A program made the translations under genes and the position numbers. This document shows, one piece after another, positions 44,647-54,482 of a stretch of 64,000 nucleotides of DNA; positions within the stretch are counted from its first letter, which is position 1, and each line of letters opens with the position of its first letter. The DNA is from Sulfitobacter sp043557345 (GTDB lineage: Bacteria; Pseudomonadota; Alphaproteobacteria; Rhodobacterales; Rhodobacteraceae). Under the pieces are notes generated by a model that saw nothing but the letters and a program-made list of their open reading frames with translations, was not told where the DNA came from and did not search any database. The DNA is taken from contig NZ_JBIFFV010000005.1 in NCBI RefSeq assembly GCF_043557345.1, positions 124,001 to 188,000 on the forward strand, in the 5' to 3' direction.

Positions 44647-45690
44647 CTAGCCGCGCTCCCAAAGCGCGTTGTAGACGGCTTCGATCCCATCGGCCTCGGC
44701 TCGGGCGCTGAAACGCTGTTCGGCCCAATGGCGCGCGGCCTCGGAAAGGGCGGCTTGATCCTCGCGCTCGAGCAGGGACAGCGCAGCTTGCGCCGCAGCT
44801 TCCGCCGCGCCCAGTGGCACGATCTTACCGACCCGTCCGCCATTCGAGAAAGCGCCGTAATAGCCCGCATCGCTGCCGACGAAAGGCACGCCCGAGGCCA
44901 GCGCTTCGAGGGGGACCATGCCATAGCCCTCGTAGCGTGGCAGTTGCACCACCAGCGACAGCGCGCGCATCAGTTTCGGCAGGTCGGCGGCGGGGTATTC
45001 GCCGATGAAAAGGAGCCGATTGGCAAGGCCCGCGGCCTCGACCTGTGCCTTGAGCCTGTTCAGAAACGCCTCATGTTTGCCGCCCGCCCGTCCAATCACC
45101 AGCGCCACCGCGCCGGGGCGTTGGGGCAGCAGGCGCAGCATGGCCTCCACGAAAAGGTCGGTGCCTTTCTCGGGCCGGATGCGCCCCACGGTGGCGATGC
45201 CATGGGTGCCGCCAAAGCCCAACTGCTCCCAAGCGTTCGCGTGGTTGGTGGCGGGGGAGAAGACATCGGTGTCCACCCCATGCGGCACCACGGCGCGAAC
45301 ATGGGGCACGAATTCCGCTGCGCGTTCGGTCGTGGCAATCACCGCGTCCATCTGCCGGATCAGCCAGCGGGGATAGGCCGAATGCAGCCGCTGCGCGGCA
45401 GAGGTAAAGACGATCCGGATATTCGCGCCGCGTACATCGCGCAGCCAAAGCGCGCTGCGCATTTCCGTGTTGCGGCGCACGTGCCAAATGGCGAAGGGGC
45501 GGTCTTGGGGGGGATGTTTGCGGGTGATCCGCCCTGCGGCGACTCGGGTCAGCGGCAGCGGGCAGCCGGGCAGGGGCTGGCCCACCAGCGCTAGGTCATG
45601 CCGGTCGACCTGTTGCCGGACCACATTGGCCGCCGTGGCCGACACCCCGGTGAAATTACGGTTGTAGTTGGTGACGAAAAGCTCAGGCAT
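44647..45690 (-). CDS. Glycosyltransferase family 4, probably LPS core
   Basis: A 347-residue GT-B enzyme. The second half carries the family-4 pattern TVGRIRPEKGTDLFVEAM, LLFIGEY, and EGYGMVPLEALASGVPFVGSDAG with the EX7E motif. It overlaps kdtA by 8 bases, which points to lipopolysaccharide core assembly at the cytoplasmic face of the inner membrane. The sugar and acceptor are unknown. Confidence 0.88.
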   Translation of the reverse strand: MPELFVTNYNRNFTGVSATAANVVRQQVDRHDLALVGQPLPGCPLPLTRVAAGRITRKHPPQDRPFAIWHVRRNTEMRSALWLRDVRGANIRIVFTSAAQRLHSAYPRWLIRQMDAVIATTERAAEFVPHVRAVVPHGVDTDVFSPATNHANAWEQLGFGGTHGIATVGRIRPEKGTDLFVEAMLRLLPQRPGAVALVIGRAGGKHEAFLNRLKAQVEAAGLANRLLFIGEYPAADLPKLMRALSLVVQLPRYEGYGMVPLEALASGVPFVGSDAGYYGAFSNGGRVGKIVPLGAAEAAAQAALSLLEREDQAALSEAARHWAEQRFSARAEADGIEAVYNALWERG

Positions 45691-46975
45691 CGCTGTCCCC
45701 TCGCAGGCGCAGGGCCGTGATCAGCCGTTCGGCAATACTGTCGAGTTTGTCGGTCTGCCCCGCGGCATAGGTCTTGGCCGCCGCCACGCCAGAGGCGCGG
45801 GCGATATCATTGCGCAGCAGATCCCCCACACGCTCCGCCAAATCCTGCGTGCCCGCCACCAGACGCGCGGCGCCCTCGGCTTCCATCTCGGCATAGGTCT
45901 CGGCAAAATTGGCGACATGGGTGCCCGAGAGCACCATCGCCCCGGCCTGCGCGACCTCATAGGGGTTGTGCCCTCCGATCGGGTGCAGCGACCCGCCCAG
46001 AAAGACGATGTCGGATAGGGCGTACCATGTGCCCAACTCGCCCAGAGTGTCGGCCAAATAGACCTGTTCGCGCGGCATGTCGCCGCGTGTTCGGCGCCCA
46101 TGGGTTAGTCCGTAGCTAGCGATGAGACCTGCCACCTCGTCACCGCGCTCGGGGTGGCGGGGGGCAAGGATCAGGCACAGCTCGGGGATGCGCTCCAGCA
46201 GTTGGCGATGCGTCTCCAAGACCGCTTTCTCCTCGCCCGGGTGGGTGGAGGAGGCGATCCAGACAGGGCGGCCCTGCAAGGCCTCTCGCGCCTCGGCGAT
46301 GGTCCCCTCATCCTGCGGCAGGGGGCCTGCCATGGACTTGAGGTTGATCCCGGGCGTGACCCGGTCGGCGGGGGCGTTGATCGTCCTCATCGCCCGGGCC
46401 ATCGCGTCATTCTGCGTCAGGATCAGGTCGAACACGCCAAAGAGGAACCCCGCCAGCGCGGGCCGTTTCTGCCAGCTTTCGATCGAGCGTTGCGAGAGGC
46501 GGGCGTTGATCAGCGCCATCGCCGTGCCCCGCGCATGGGTCCGCCGCAGCATCTGCGGCCAAAGCTCGCTTTCCACGAAGAGCGCCGCATCGGGGCGCCA
46601 ATGGTCAAGGAACCGTTTCAGCGGGCCGGGGGCGTCGAGCGGGGCGAACTGATGACCTGTGCGCGGGGGCAGGCGGCTCCCTACCAAACGGGCCGAGGTG
46701 GCGGTGCCGGAAGTGATGAGGAAATGCGCCTGCGGCAGGGCGTGCCCCATCCGGTCAATCAGTGCGAGAACCGACAGGCTCTCGCCGACCGAGGCTGCGT
46801 GAAACCAGATCAACTGCCCCTCGGGGCGCGGCTGACTGGCATGGCCCAGCTTTTCGCGCGCGCGTTCCGGCGTGACCTCGGCGCGGCGCAGTTTGGCCAT
46901 GGAGCGCCGCCCGGCCACGGGCAAGATCACCCGGCTCGCCGCGACCCATGCCCGGTAGAGAAACGGCACCGCCAA
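45683..46975 (-). CDS. kdtA: 3-deoxy-D-manno-octulosonic acid transferase (Kdo transferase)
   Basis: KdtA/WaaA adds Kdo from CMP-Kdo to the lipid A precursor. The 430-residue protein has the conserved N-terminal membrane-proximal region, then LIWFHAASVGES, FVESELWPQ (catalytic Glu region in ESELWP) and the C-terminal VFLGGSLHPIGGHNPYEVAQ. The start is either TTG at 46975 or GTG at 46969; neither has a clear Shine-Dalgarno. moaA lies 4 bases upstream, and the glycosyltransferase gene overlaps downstream. Confidence 0.95.
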   Translation of the reverse strand: MAVPFLYRAWVAASRVILPVAGRRSMAKLRRAEVTPERAREKLGHASQPRPEGQLIWFHAASVGESLSVLALIDRMGHALPQAHFLITSGTATSARLVGSRLPPRTGHQFAPLDAPGPLKRFLDHWRPDAALFVESELWPQMLRRTHARGTAMALINARLSQRSIESWQKRPALAGFLFGVFDLILTQNDAMARAMRTINAPADRVTPGINLKSMAGPLPQDEGTIAEAREALQGRPVWIASSTHPGEEKAVLETHRQLLERIPELCLILAPRHPERGDEVAGLIASYGLTHGRRTRGDMPREQVYLADTLGELGTWYALSDIVFLGGSLHPIGGHNPYEVAQAGAMVLSGTHVANFAETYAEMEAEGAARLVAGTQDLAERVGDLLRNDIARASGVAAAKTYAAGQTDKLDSIAERLITALRLRGDSDA

Positions 46976-46979
46976 GGGC

Positions 46980-47987
46980 TCAGCCGCCCGTGTGGCTCAT
47001 GTGGCGGGGCATCTGCCCGTCGACACGTTGCCGCGAATAGTCGAAAGCATGCCCCTTGGGCTTGCGGTCGATGGCCGCGCGGATCGCCTCTTGCAGCGGC
47101 ACATCCGTGTCCGGGTGATCGCGCAGGGGTTTGCGCAGGTCGGCCACGTCCTCTTGACCCAGACACATGAAAATCTCGCCTGTGCAGGTGACCCGCACAC
47201 GGTTGCAGCTTTCGCAGAAGTTATGGCTCAGCGGAGTGATGAAGCCGATTTTCTGCCCGGTCTCCTCCAGCCGGACGTAGCGCGCGGGGCCGCCTGTGCG
47301 CTCGGCCAGATCGGTGACGGTGTAATGTTCGGCGTAACGCGCGCGCACGTCGCGCAGCGACCAGTATTGGCCGAAGCGGTCCTCGTTGCCCAGATCGCCC
47401 ATCGGCATGACCTCGATCCACGTCAGGTCAATGCCGCGCTCGGCGCACCATTCTGTGATATGCAGCAGTTCCGGCTCGTTAAAGCCCTTAAGTGCCACCG
47501 CGTTGATCTTGATTTTCAGCCCCGCGCGCTGCGCCGCGTCGATCCCGCGCAGCACCTGCGGCAGGCGGCCCCAGCGGGTGATATCCGCGAATTTTTGCTC
47601 GTCCAGCGTGTCGAGCGAGACATTCACCCGGCGCACACCGGCGGCGTAGAGATAATCGGCGAAGCGTTCAAGCTGGCTGCCGTTAGTGGTCAGCGTCAGT
47701 TCCTTCAGCTTGCCGCTGTCGAGATGCCGTTTCATGCCGTCAAAGAAGGTCATGATGCCGCGGCGGACCAGCGGCTCGCCCCCGGTGATGCGCAGCTTCT
47801 CGACGCCGAGGTCGATGAAGTTGCTGCACAGGCGGTCGAGCTCCTCGAGCGTCAGCAATTCCTTCTTGGGCAGAAAGGTCATGTTCTCCGACATGCAATA
47901 GACGCAGCGGAAATCGCAGCGGTCGGTGACGGAGACGCGCAGATAGGTGATCGCGCGCATGAAGGGGTCGATGAGGGGTGCTGTCAT
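46980..47987 (-). CDS. moaA: GTP 3',8-cyclase MoaA (molybdenum cofactor)
   Basis: MoaA is a radical SAM enzyme that makes the first intermediate of molybdopterin from GTP. The AdoMet cluster cysteines are C24, C28, C31 (CDFRCVYC). GGEP follows in LRITGGEPLVRRG. The second [4Fe-4S] cluster uses FCESCNRVRVTC and the later FMCLGQ cysteine. The protein ends in GG as MoaA proteins do. The 335-residue length is normal. No other moa genes are nearby. Confidence 0.96.
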   Translation of the reverse strand: MTAPLIDPFMRAITYLRVSVTDRCDFRCVYCMSENMTFLPKKELLTLEELDRLCSNFIDLGVEKLRITGGEPLVRRGIMTFFDGMKRHLDSGKLKELTLTTNGSQLERFADYLYAAGVRRVNVSLDTLDEQKFADITRWGRLPQVLRGIDAAQRAGLKIKINAVALKGFNEPELLHITEWCAERGIDLTWIEVMPMGDLGNEDRFGQYWSLRDVRARYAEHYTVTDLAERTGGPARYVRLEETGQKIGFITPLSHNFCESCNRVRVTCTGEIFMCLGQEDVADLRKPLRDHPDTDVPLQEAIRAAIDRKPKGHAFDYSRQRVDGQMPRHMSHTGG

Positions 47988-48072
47988 GCTTTATAGGTAA
48001 TGCCCCGCCCAACCCGGGGCAAGCGCCATTTGGGCGATTGATAAGGGGGCAGGGCGCAGATAGGCTGCGCGG

Positions 48073-48600
48073 ATGACACGTATAATCTTACCGCTTTTCA
48101 TCGCCGCCGCGACCGCCGGTTGCAGCAACCTGTCGGAACGCCTCGGGATGGATGCCAGCCAGTCCGAACCTGCACCTGCAACCGCATCGGTCGACGCCAA
48201 GGCTGAGGTCGCAACCCCGAGCGCAGCAGCCCCTGCAACGCCGCCCGCCGCCTCTCCCATCGCCACCGCGGGCAGCAGTGCCGAGGCGCTGGATACCACC
48301 ACGGCGGCAGAGCGCGAAGCGGCCACCCGCGCGCCCGCCAGCGCCGGTGCCGCCTTGGGGTCGACCGTGGTCAGCCTTGGCAGCGCAACGGAGCCGGGCC
48401 TGTGGTTGAAAACACCCCTTGTCGATGCCGAACAGCCGGGCCGGGTGACCAACCCTGCCACGGGCAAATCCGCCGCAGTGACGCTGATCCCACTGGAGGG
48501 GCCCGCAACCGCAGGCAGCCGCATGTCGTTGCCCGCCTTGCGTTTGATCGGGGCATCGCTGACCGACCTCACCACGGTCGAGGTCTCGACCGAAGGCTAA
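48073..48600 (+). CDS. Predicted lipoprotein of unknown function
   Basis: A 175-residue protein. The lipobox is TAGC (ATAGCSNLSERLG) after a 16-residue signal, so it is anchored through Cys17. The mature part is Ala/Pro/Ser-rich (AEVATPSAAAPATPPAAS) up to about residue 90, then a short ordered stretch (VVSLGSATEPGLWLKTPLVD; PGRVTNPATGKSAAVTLIPL) with a DUF-like beta pattern. I do not recognise a family. It is divergent from moaA and convergent with the AlkD-like gene, with a 3-base gap. Confidence 0.75.
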   Translation: MTRIILPLFIAAATAGCSNLSERLGMDASQSEPAPATASVDAKAEVATPSAAAPATPPAASPIATAGSSAEALDTTTAAEREAATRAPASAGAALGSTVVSLGSATEPGLWLKTPLVDAEQPGRVTNPATGKSAAVTLIPLEGPATAGSRMSLPALRLIGASLTDLTTVEVSTEG

Positions 48601-48603
48601 GGG

Positions 48604-49302
48604 TCAACCTGCGCCTTCTGCCTTTTTCAGCAGGCGCAGGGCTTCTTTCACTGCGAACGGTTTCATCGCCTCCCCATGGGCGGCGATAAAGCCACGGGTC
48701 CGCTCGGAGTCGTGTTTCGACAGGTCGCGCAGCCACCAGCCGATTGCTTTTTGAATGAACCAGCGGTGATCCGGCACCATCGTCGCGGCCCAGCCAAGGA
48801 TGCGGTCCCGCGCGGCCAGTTCCTCCGGCTTGGGATTGTTCTGCTTGGTCCATGGCAGGGTAGAGACGAGCGCCGCGCGCCGTGTCCAAAGGTGATCCGA
48901 GGCGACCCAAGCTTCCACCTCGTCCAAGCGGGTGGGATCGGCCACCAGACGTTTCTGCGCCGCCATGCTGGCATGATCGGCAATCGCCCAACTGTCGAAA
49001 TCCGCGGTCCAGCTTGCGATCAACGCCCAGGCGGCCTGATCATCGGGGCGCAGCCGCGCTTGGGTCAGCAATTTGGCCGCGGCCACACGCGCCTCGAAAA
49101 TGTCGGACTGCCACAGCCCATCGGCGAGGGCGACACGGCCTTCGACATCCAGCGCCGCCCGCCACGTTTGCGCAAGCGCCGCGATCTCTGGGTTGGTCAG
49201 GCCGAGATAGCGCCGATCGGTCTTATGATAGGCGCGCATCTCTTCCGCGCGGACCGGGTGGGCCTGCGCTTCGAGTTCTTCCAATGCAGTCTCAGGGGTC
49301 AT
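48604..49302 (-). CDS. DNA alkylation repair protein (AlkD-like HEAT-repeat glycosylase)
   Basis: A 232-residue protein of the AlkC/AlkD family: Leu/Ala-rich antiparallel helices with W-rich surface (WVASDHLWTRRAALVSTLPWTKQN, WFIQKAIGWWLRDLSKHD). The family removes 3-methyladenine and 7-methylguanine from DNA. Its ATG overlaps the glmS stop (ATGA). Confidence 0.85.
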   Translation of the reverse strand: MTPETALEELEAQAHPVRAEEMRAYHKTDRRYLGLTNPEIAALAQTWRAALDVEGRVALADGLWQSDIFEARVAAAKLLTQARLRPDDQAAWALIASWTADFDSWAIADHASMAAQKRLVADPTRLDEVEAWVASDHLWTRRAALVSTLPWTKQNNPKPEELAARDRILGWAATMVPDHRWFIQKAIGWWLRDLSKHDSERTRGFIAAHGEAMKPFAVKEALRLLKKAEGAG

Positions 49303-51119
49303 TCCACCGTCACCGATTTCGCCAGATTGCGCGGCTGGTCCACATCCGTGCCCTTCGCCACGGCGGTGTGATAGGCCAGCAGCTGCGCCGGAACCGCATA
49401 AAGGATCGGGGCCAGCGCATCCGGCACCGGGGGCATCTCTATGCTGAACCAGACGCCCTCATTGGCCTCGGCCTGACCTTTGGCGTCGGAGATCAAGATC
49501 ACCTTGCCCTTGCGGGCCATGACCTCTTGCATGTTGCTGACGGTCTTGTCGAAAAGCGCGTCGCGCGGCGCCATGACCACCACCGGCACATGCTCATCCA
49601 CCAGCGCGATGGGGCCGTGTTTAAGTTCACCCGATGCATAAGCTTCGGCGTGGATGTAGCTGATTTCTTTGAGTTTCAACGCGCCTTCAAGGGCGAGGGG
49701 GTACATCTGGCCCCGGCCAAGGAACAACACGTCGCGGGCGTGGGACAGCTTGAGCGCAGCCTCCTGCATCGTGTCGTTTTGCTCCAGCGCGGTGCTGATG
49801 ATTGCGGGCAGCCCCCGCAGGGCTGAGATGTGATCGGCGAAGGTGTCGGTGCTGATCACCTCGCGGTCCCGCGCGGCTTTGAGCACCAGCGCGAAGAGCA
49901 CGACCAACTGGCAGGTGAAGGCTTTGGTCGAGGCGACGCCAACCTCGACACCGGCGTAGATCGGCAGCGCCAGATCGCTTTCGCGGGCGATGGAGCTTTC
50001 GGGCACGTTGATGACCGACAGGATGCGCGCGGCCTTGCCCTCGCAATAGCGCAGAGCAGCCAGCGTGTCGGCGGTCTCACCCGATTGGCTGACGAAAACC
50101 GCCAGTGTGCGGGGCGGGATCGGCGGCTCGCGGTAGCGGAATTCCGAGGCGACATCGATCTCAACCGGCAGGCGGGCGATCTGTTCAAACCAGTATTTCG
50201 CGGTGAAACAGGCATAGGAGGCGGTCCCGCAGGCGACCATGAGGATCCGGTCAAACTGCGTAAAATCAATGTCCTGCGCGCTGATGTTGATCTCGCCATC
50301 GGGGGTGAGGTAGTGGCCGATGGCCGCGCCGATCACGCCGGGTTGCTCGGCGATTTCCTTGGCCATGAAGTGTTTGTGCCCCGCCTTATCGATGCGGGTA
50401 TTGTCGATCTGCACGGATTTAATCGCGCGGTTGGCAAGCGCCCCGTTGCGGTCGGTGATCTCCACCGAGGTCCGGGTGATGACGGCGCAATCGCCTTCTT
50501 CCAGGTAGGCGATCTGATGGGTGAGTGGGGCAAGCGCGATGGCGTCACTGCCCACATACATCTCACCCTCGCCATAGCCGATGGCCAGGGGCGAGCCCTT
50601 GCGCGCGGCGATCATCAGGTCGTCGTGACCGTCAAAAAGGAAAGCCAGCGCGAAAGCGCCTTCAAGGCGGGCAAGCGTCTGTTTGGCGGCCGCCACCGGG
50701 TCTGCGCCCTGCGCCATGTGATGCTGGGTTAAAAGGGCCACGGTCTCGGTATCGGTCTCGGTCACGAATTGCGCGCCATGTTCGGCCAGTTCGGCCCGCA
50801 ATTCGCGGAAGTTTTCGATGATCCCGTTATGCACCACGGCCACCGGCCCGGCCTGATGCGGGTGGGCGTTGGTGACGCTCGGTGCGCCATGGGTGGCCCA
50901 GCGGGTGTGACCGATGCCCGACTTGCCTGCCAGCGGCTCATGCACCAGCGCGTCCGAGAGGTTCACCAGCTTGCCCAAGGCGCGACGGCGCTCAAGCTTG
51001 CCTTCGTCGAGGGTCGCGATTCCCGCGCTATCATAGCCGCGATATTCCAGCCGCTTCAGCGCTTCCACCAAGATCGGCGCGACTTCATGGGTGCCCAGCA
51101 CCCCCACAATTCCACACAT
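49299..51119 (-). CDS. glmS: Glutamine-fructose-6-phosphate aminotransferase
   Basis: GlmS makes glucosamine-6-phosphate from fructose-6-phosphate and glutamine for peptidoglycan and LPS. The 606-residue protein begins with the N-terminal nucleophile Cys2 (MCGIVGVLG), followed by the glutaminase domain (HTRWATHGAPS, HNGIIENFRELR) and two SIS domains (MVACGTASYA; SQSGETADTLAALR; HGPIALVDEHVP). The C-terminus DQPRNLAKSVTVE is typical. It is 2 bases after glmU, so the pair makes UDP-GlcNAc together. No glmS ribozyme is seen. Confidence 0.97.
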   Translation of the reverse strand: MCGIVGVLGTHEVAPILVEALKRLEYRGYDSAGIATLDEGKLERRRALGKLVNLSDALVHEPLAGKSGIGHTRWATHGAPSVTNAHPHQAGPVAVVHNGIIENFRELRAELAEHGAQFVTETDTETVALLTQHHMAQGADPVAAAKQTLARLEGAFALAFLFDGHDDLMIAARKGSPLAIGYGEGEMYVGSDAIALAPLTHQIAYLEEGDCAVITRTSVEITDRNGALANRAIKSVQIDNTRIDKAGHKHFMAKEIAEQPGVIGAAIGHYLTPDGEINISAQDIDFTQFDRILMVACGTASYACFTAKYWFEQIARLPVEIDVASEFRYREPPIPPRTLAVFVSQSGETADTLAALRYCEGKAARILSVINVPESSIARESDLALPIYAGVEVGVASTKAFTCQLVVLFALVLKAARDREVISTDTFADHISALRGLPAIISTALEQNDTMQEAALKLSHARDVLFLGRGQMYPLALEGALKLKEISYIHAEAYASGELKHGPIALVDEHVPVVVMAPRDALFDKTVSNMQEVMARKGKVILISDAKGQAEANEGVWFSIEMPPVPDALAPILYAVPAQLLAYHTAVAKGTDVDQPRNLAKSVTVE

Positions 51120-51121
51120 AA

Positions 51122-52474
51122 TTAGCTGCCCCTCTGCAGTTTGGCCTTCTTGGCCTTTAAAATTTCGAACATCTTGCGCGCCATGCCGGGTTTCTCAACC
51201 TGCGGGGCGCGTGACAGGGCCAGCGCCTCTGGCTCCACGTCCGAGGTGATGACCGAGCCCGAGCCGGTCATCGCGCCCTCGCCGATGGTCACCGGGGCCA
51301 CGAGCATGGTGTTCGACCCGATGAACGCCCCCGCGCCGATGGTGGTGCGATGTTTCATCACCCCGTCGTAATTGCAGGTGATCGTGCCCGCGCCGATGTT
51401 GCTGCGCGCGCCCACGGTGGCGTCGCCGATGTAGCTCAGGTGGTTGACCTTGGCCCCTTCGGCGATCTGCGCGTTCTTCACCTCGACGAAATTCCCGATG
51501 CGCACGTCTTCGGCCAGTTCCGCGCCGGGGCGCAACCGGGCGTAGGGGCCGACGACCCCGCCGCGTGAGACATGGCACCCTTCGAGATGCGAGAAGGCAC
51601 GGATGGTGCTGCCGGATTCCACGGTGACATTCGGGCCGAAGACGACATTCGGCTCCACCACTGTATCGCGCCCGATGAAAGTGTCGCGCGACAGGAAGAC
51701 GGTTTCGGGGGCGACCAAGGTCACGCCATCTTCCATCAACAGCGCGCGGGCGCGGGATTGGAACGCGGCTTCGGCCCTCGCCAGATCGGCGCGGGAATTC
51801 ACGCCCATGGTCTCGGCCTCGTCGCAGGTAACGACCGTGGCGCTGCGGCCCTCGGCGCGGGCGATGCCGATGATATCGGTGAGGTAGTATTCTTCCGAAG
51901 CGTTGTCGTTGCCGACCTTGTCGATTAGATCGAAGAGCAGTTCGGATTTGCAGGCCACCACGCCCGAGTTGCACAGGGTGATGGCGCGTTCTTCGGCGGA
52001 GGCGTCTTTGAACTCGACGATCCGCTCCAAGGCCTCGCCCTGCATCACCAGGCGGCCATAGCGGGCGGGATCGGCAGCCTCGAACCCCAGAACCGCGACA
52101 TCATGCGTCGTCAGCGCCTCTTGCATCTTCTCAAGCGTCTCGGGCTGGACGAAGGGCGTGTCCCCGTAGAGCACCAGCGCCATGCCGTCGAACCCGTCCA
52201 GCGCCGGGCGCGCCTGTGCCACCGCATGGGCGGTGCCCAATTGCTTGGTCTGTTCGACGACCTGCGCGTCTTCGTCAAAGAGGGTGGCGGCAGCGCGGAC
52301 CTGATCGGCCCCGTGGCCTGCCACCACGACCGTATGGCGGGGGCCGAGCATGGCGCCCGCGGCCATGGCGTGCTCCAGCATCGGGGCGGAGGCCACGCGG
52401 TGCAGCACCTTTGGCAGGTCCGAGTTCATCCGTGTCCCCTTGCCCGCGGCGAGGATGATCAATGCAGTTTCCAT
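51122..52474 (-). CDS. glmU: Bifunctional GlmU (GlcN-1-P acetyltransferase / GlcNAc-1-P uridyltransferase)
   Basis: GlmU converts glucosamine-1-phosphate to UDP-GlcNAc. The N-terminal pyrophosphorylase domain has the AAGKGTRMNSDLPKVLH nucleotide loop. The C-terminal left-handed beta-helix consists of hexapeptide repeats (e.g. GSTIRAFSHLEGCHV, GARSNIGAGTITCNYDG). The 450 residues match the family. The gene lies head-to-head with gph. Confidence 0.96.
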   Translation of the reverse strand: METALIILAAGKGTRMNSDLPKVLHRVASAPMLEHAMAAGAMLGPRHTVVVAGHGADQVRAAATLFDEDAQVVEQTKQLGTAHAVAQARPALDGFDGMALVLYGDTPFVQPETLEKMQEALTTHDVAVLGFEAADPARYGRLVMQGEALERIVEFKDASAEERAITLCNSGVVACKSELLFDLIDKVGNDNASEEYYLTDIIGIARAEGRSATVVTCDEAETMGVNSRADLARAEAAFQSRARALLMEDGVTLVAPETVFLSRDTFIGRDTVVEPNVVFGPNVTVESGSTIRAFSHLEGCHVSRGGVVGPYARLRPGAELAEDVRIGNFVEVKNAQIAEGAKVNHLSYIGDATVGARSNIGAGTITCNYDGVMKHRTTIGAGAFIGSNTMLVAPVTIGEGAMTGSGSVITSDVEPEALALSRAPQVEKPGMARKMFEILKAKKAKLQRGS

Positions 52475-52612
52475 GTAAATCTCTTTGTCCTTCAGCTTGC
52501 ATTCTCTTTACGCGCTTCGCACAAAGGCGCAAGGTTGCGGCCCATCAAACTAGATTGCGGTCTGCAACACGATGCCATTTTGCAAGGCGGGGTTCCGCCC
52601 AAGGAGTACCCA

Positions 52613-53287
52613 GTGAAGACAGTCGTTTTCGATCTCGACGGCACTTTGGCCGATACCTCGGGTGATTTGATCGCCGCCGCCAATGCCTGTTTCCGTGACA
52701 TGGGCGAGGGCGATGTGCTGGTCCATGCCGAGGATGCAGGCACCGCGCTGCGCGGCGGGCGGGCGATGCTCAGCTTGGGGATGCAAAAGCTGGGCCGTGC
52801 CGATGACAGGGCGACGATCGACCGCTATTACCCGATGCTGCTTGAGGCCTATGGGCGCGACATCGACACCCATACCATCATGTACCCCGGCGCGATGGAG
52901 GCTGTGGCCGCCCTCAAAGCCGCAGGCTACCGCGTCGCGATCTGCACCAACAAACCCGAGGCTTTGGCGGAGCTTTTGTTGACCCGTCTCGGCGTGCGCG
53001 ACGCATTTGGCGCGATGCTGGGGGCCGACAGCCTGGCCGTGCGCAAACCCGACCCCGAACACCTGTTCGAAACCGCCCGCCGCGCCGGGGGCGATCCGGC
53101 GCAATGCGTGTTGATCGGCGACAGCGACACCGACCGCAAGACCGCCAAAGCCGCAGGGGTTCCTTGCGTGCTGGTGACCTTTGGCCCCTCGGGCGAAGAT
53201 ATGGCCGCGCTGGAGCCCGAAGCGCTGCTGGACGATTTTGCCGATCTGCCGGAGGTCATCGAACGTCTGCTCGGCAAAGCCGCCTGA
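52613..53287 (+). CDS. gph: HAD-family phosphatase, phosphoglycolate phosphatase-like
   Basis: A 224-residue HAD hydrolase. The nucleophile motif is VFDLDGTLADT, the second KPDPEHLFETARR, the third VLIGDSDTDRKTAKAAGV. Gph removes 2-phosphoglycolate, which arises from DNA repair. The start is GTG at 52613 with AAGGAG six bases upstream. The symbol is family-level. The next gene starts inside its stop (TGATG). Confidence 0.85.
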   Translation: MKTVVFDLDGTLADTSGDLIAAANACFRDMGEGDVLVHAEDAGTALRGGRAMLSLGMQKLGRADDRATIDRYYPMLLEAYGRDIDTHTIMYPGAMEAVAALKAAGYRVAICTNKPEALAELLLTRLGVRDAFGAMLGADSLAVRKPDPEHLFETARRAGGDPAQCVLIGDSDTDRKTAKAAGVPCVLVTFGPSGEDMAALEPEALLDDFADLPEVIERLLGKAA

Positions 53288-54480
53288 TGGCCGAGCGGTT
53301 CACCGGCAGTTTCACGCAGCAAGAGCCGATCCCCGAAGACGCGATCGAGGCGGCGGTGGCGGTGATGCGTCACGGCCGGTTGCACCGCTATAACACCGCC
53401 CCGGGGGAGGTGGCCGAGGTTGCCCTGCTGGAGCAGGAATTCGCCGCGATGACGGGGGCAAAATACTGCCTTGCCGTGGCCTCGGGCGGCTATGCCATGG
53501 CCACGGCGCTGCGCGCGGTGGGGGTGAAACCGGGGGACCGGGTGCTGACCAATGCCTTCACGCTCGCCCCGGTGCCGGGGGCGATTGCGTCGCTCGGCGC
53601 GGTGCCGGTCTTTGTCGGCGTGACGGAGCAGCTGGTGATCGACCTCGACGATCTCGCCGCCAAGGCGGATCAGGCCGATGTGCTGCTGCTTAGCCATATG
53701 CGCGGCCATCTGGTGGACATGGACGCTCTGATGGCGCTTTGCGATGCGCGCGGCATCACGGTGATCGAAGATTGCGCCCATACGATGGGGGCGGCGTGGA
53801 ACGGCAAGCCATCGGGCTCGCAGGGAAAGATCGGGTGTTTTTCCTGCCAGACCTATAAACATGTGAACGCGGGCGAGGGCGGGTTGCTGATCACCGATGA
53901 CGCCGAGGTCGCCGCGCGGGCGATCATGCTGTCGGGGTCTTACATGCTCTATGACCGCCACGCCGCCGCGCCGGGGCCGGAGGCCTTTGAGACGATCCGC
54001 TATGAGACGCCCAATATCTCGGGCCGGATGGACAACCTGCGCGCCGCGGTGCTGCGCCCGCAGTTGCGGCGGCTGCCGGAACAGGTGGCGCGCTGGAATG
54101 AGCGCTATCGGAGGATTGAGGCGGGGCTACGCGACACGCCGGGGCTCACGGTCATCGACCGGCCCGAGGCCGAGAGCATCGTCGGCTCGTCGATCCAATT
54201 CCTGTTGAAAGACTGGTCGGCGGCGGATGTCGAGGCGGTGCTGGCGCGCTGTGCTGCGCGCGGGGTAGAGTTGAAATGGTTCGGCAGGGCCGAGCCTATG
54301 GGTTTCACCAGCCGCTACGACACATGGCGCTATGCGCGGGCCGAAAAAATGCCCGCCAGCGATGTGGTGCTGGCGGGGTTGATCGACATGCGCGTGCCGC
54401 TGACCTTTTCGCTTGAGGATTGCGCCTTGATCGCGCGGATCATCCGGGCCGAGGTCAGCGCCGTTTTTCAGAGCAGATAG
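53287..54480 (+). CDS. DegT/DnrJ/EryC1/StrS-type sugar aminotransferase
   Basis: A 397-residue PLP enzyme of the DegT family. The PLP lysine is K191 in CFSCQTYKHVNAGEGG; the pocket Asp-Cys is in VIEDCAHTMGA. The C-terminal part has the YETPNISGRMDNLRAAVL pattern of this family. These enzymes aminate keto-sugars for surface polysaccharides or antibiotics, but the substrate here is unknown. It overlaps gph by 1 base and is read together with it. Confidence 0.87.
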   Translation: MAERFTGSFTQQEPIPEDAIEAAVAVMRHGRLHRYNTAPGEVAEVALLEQEFAAMTGAKYCLAVASGGYAMATALRAVGVKPGDRVLTNAFTLAPVPGAIASLGAVPVFVGVTEQLVIDLDDLAAKADQADVLLLSHMRGHLVDMDALMALCDARGITVIEDCAHTMGAAWNGKPSGSQGKIGCFSCQTYKHVNAGEGGLLITDDAEVAARAIMLSGSYMLYDRHAAAPGPEAFETIRYETPNISGRMDNLRAAVLRPQLRRLPEQVARWNERYRRIEAGLRDTPGLTVIDRPEAESIVGSSIQFLLKDWSAADVEAVLARCAARGVELKWFGRAEPMGFTSRYDTWRYARAEKMPASDVVLAGLIDMRVPLTFSLEDCALIARIIRAEVSAVFQSR

Positions 54481-54482
54481 GC

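Noticed and set aside
51119..51124. glmS ribozyme upstream of glmS
   Set aside because: glmU ends 2 bases before glmS, leaving no room; the ribozyme is a Gram-positive feature.
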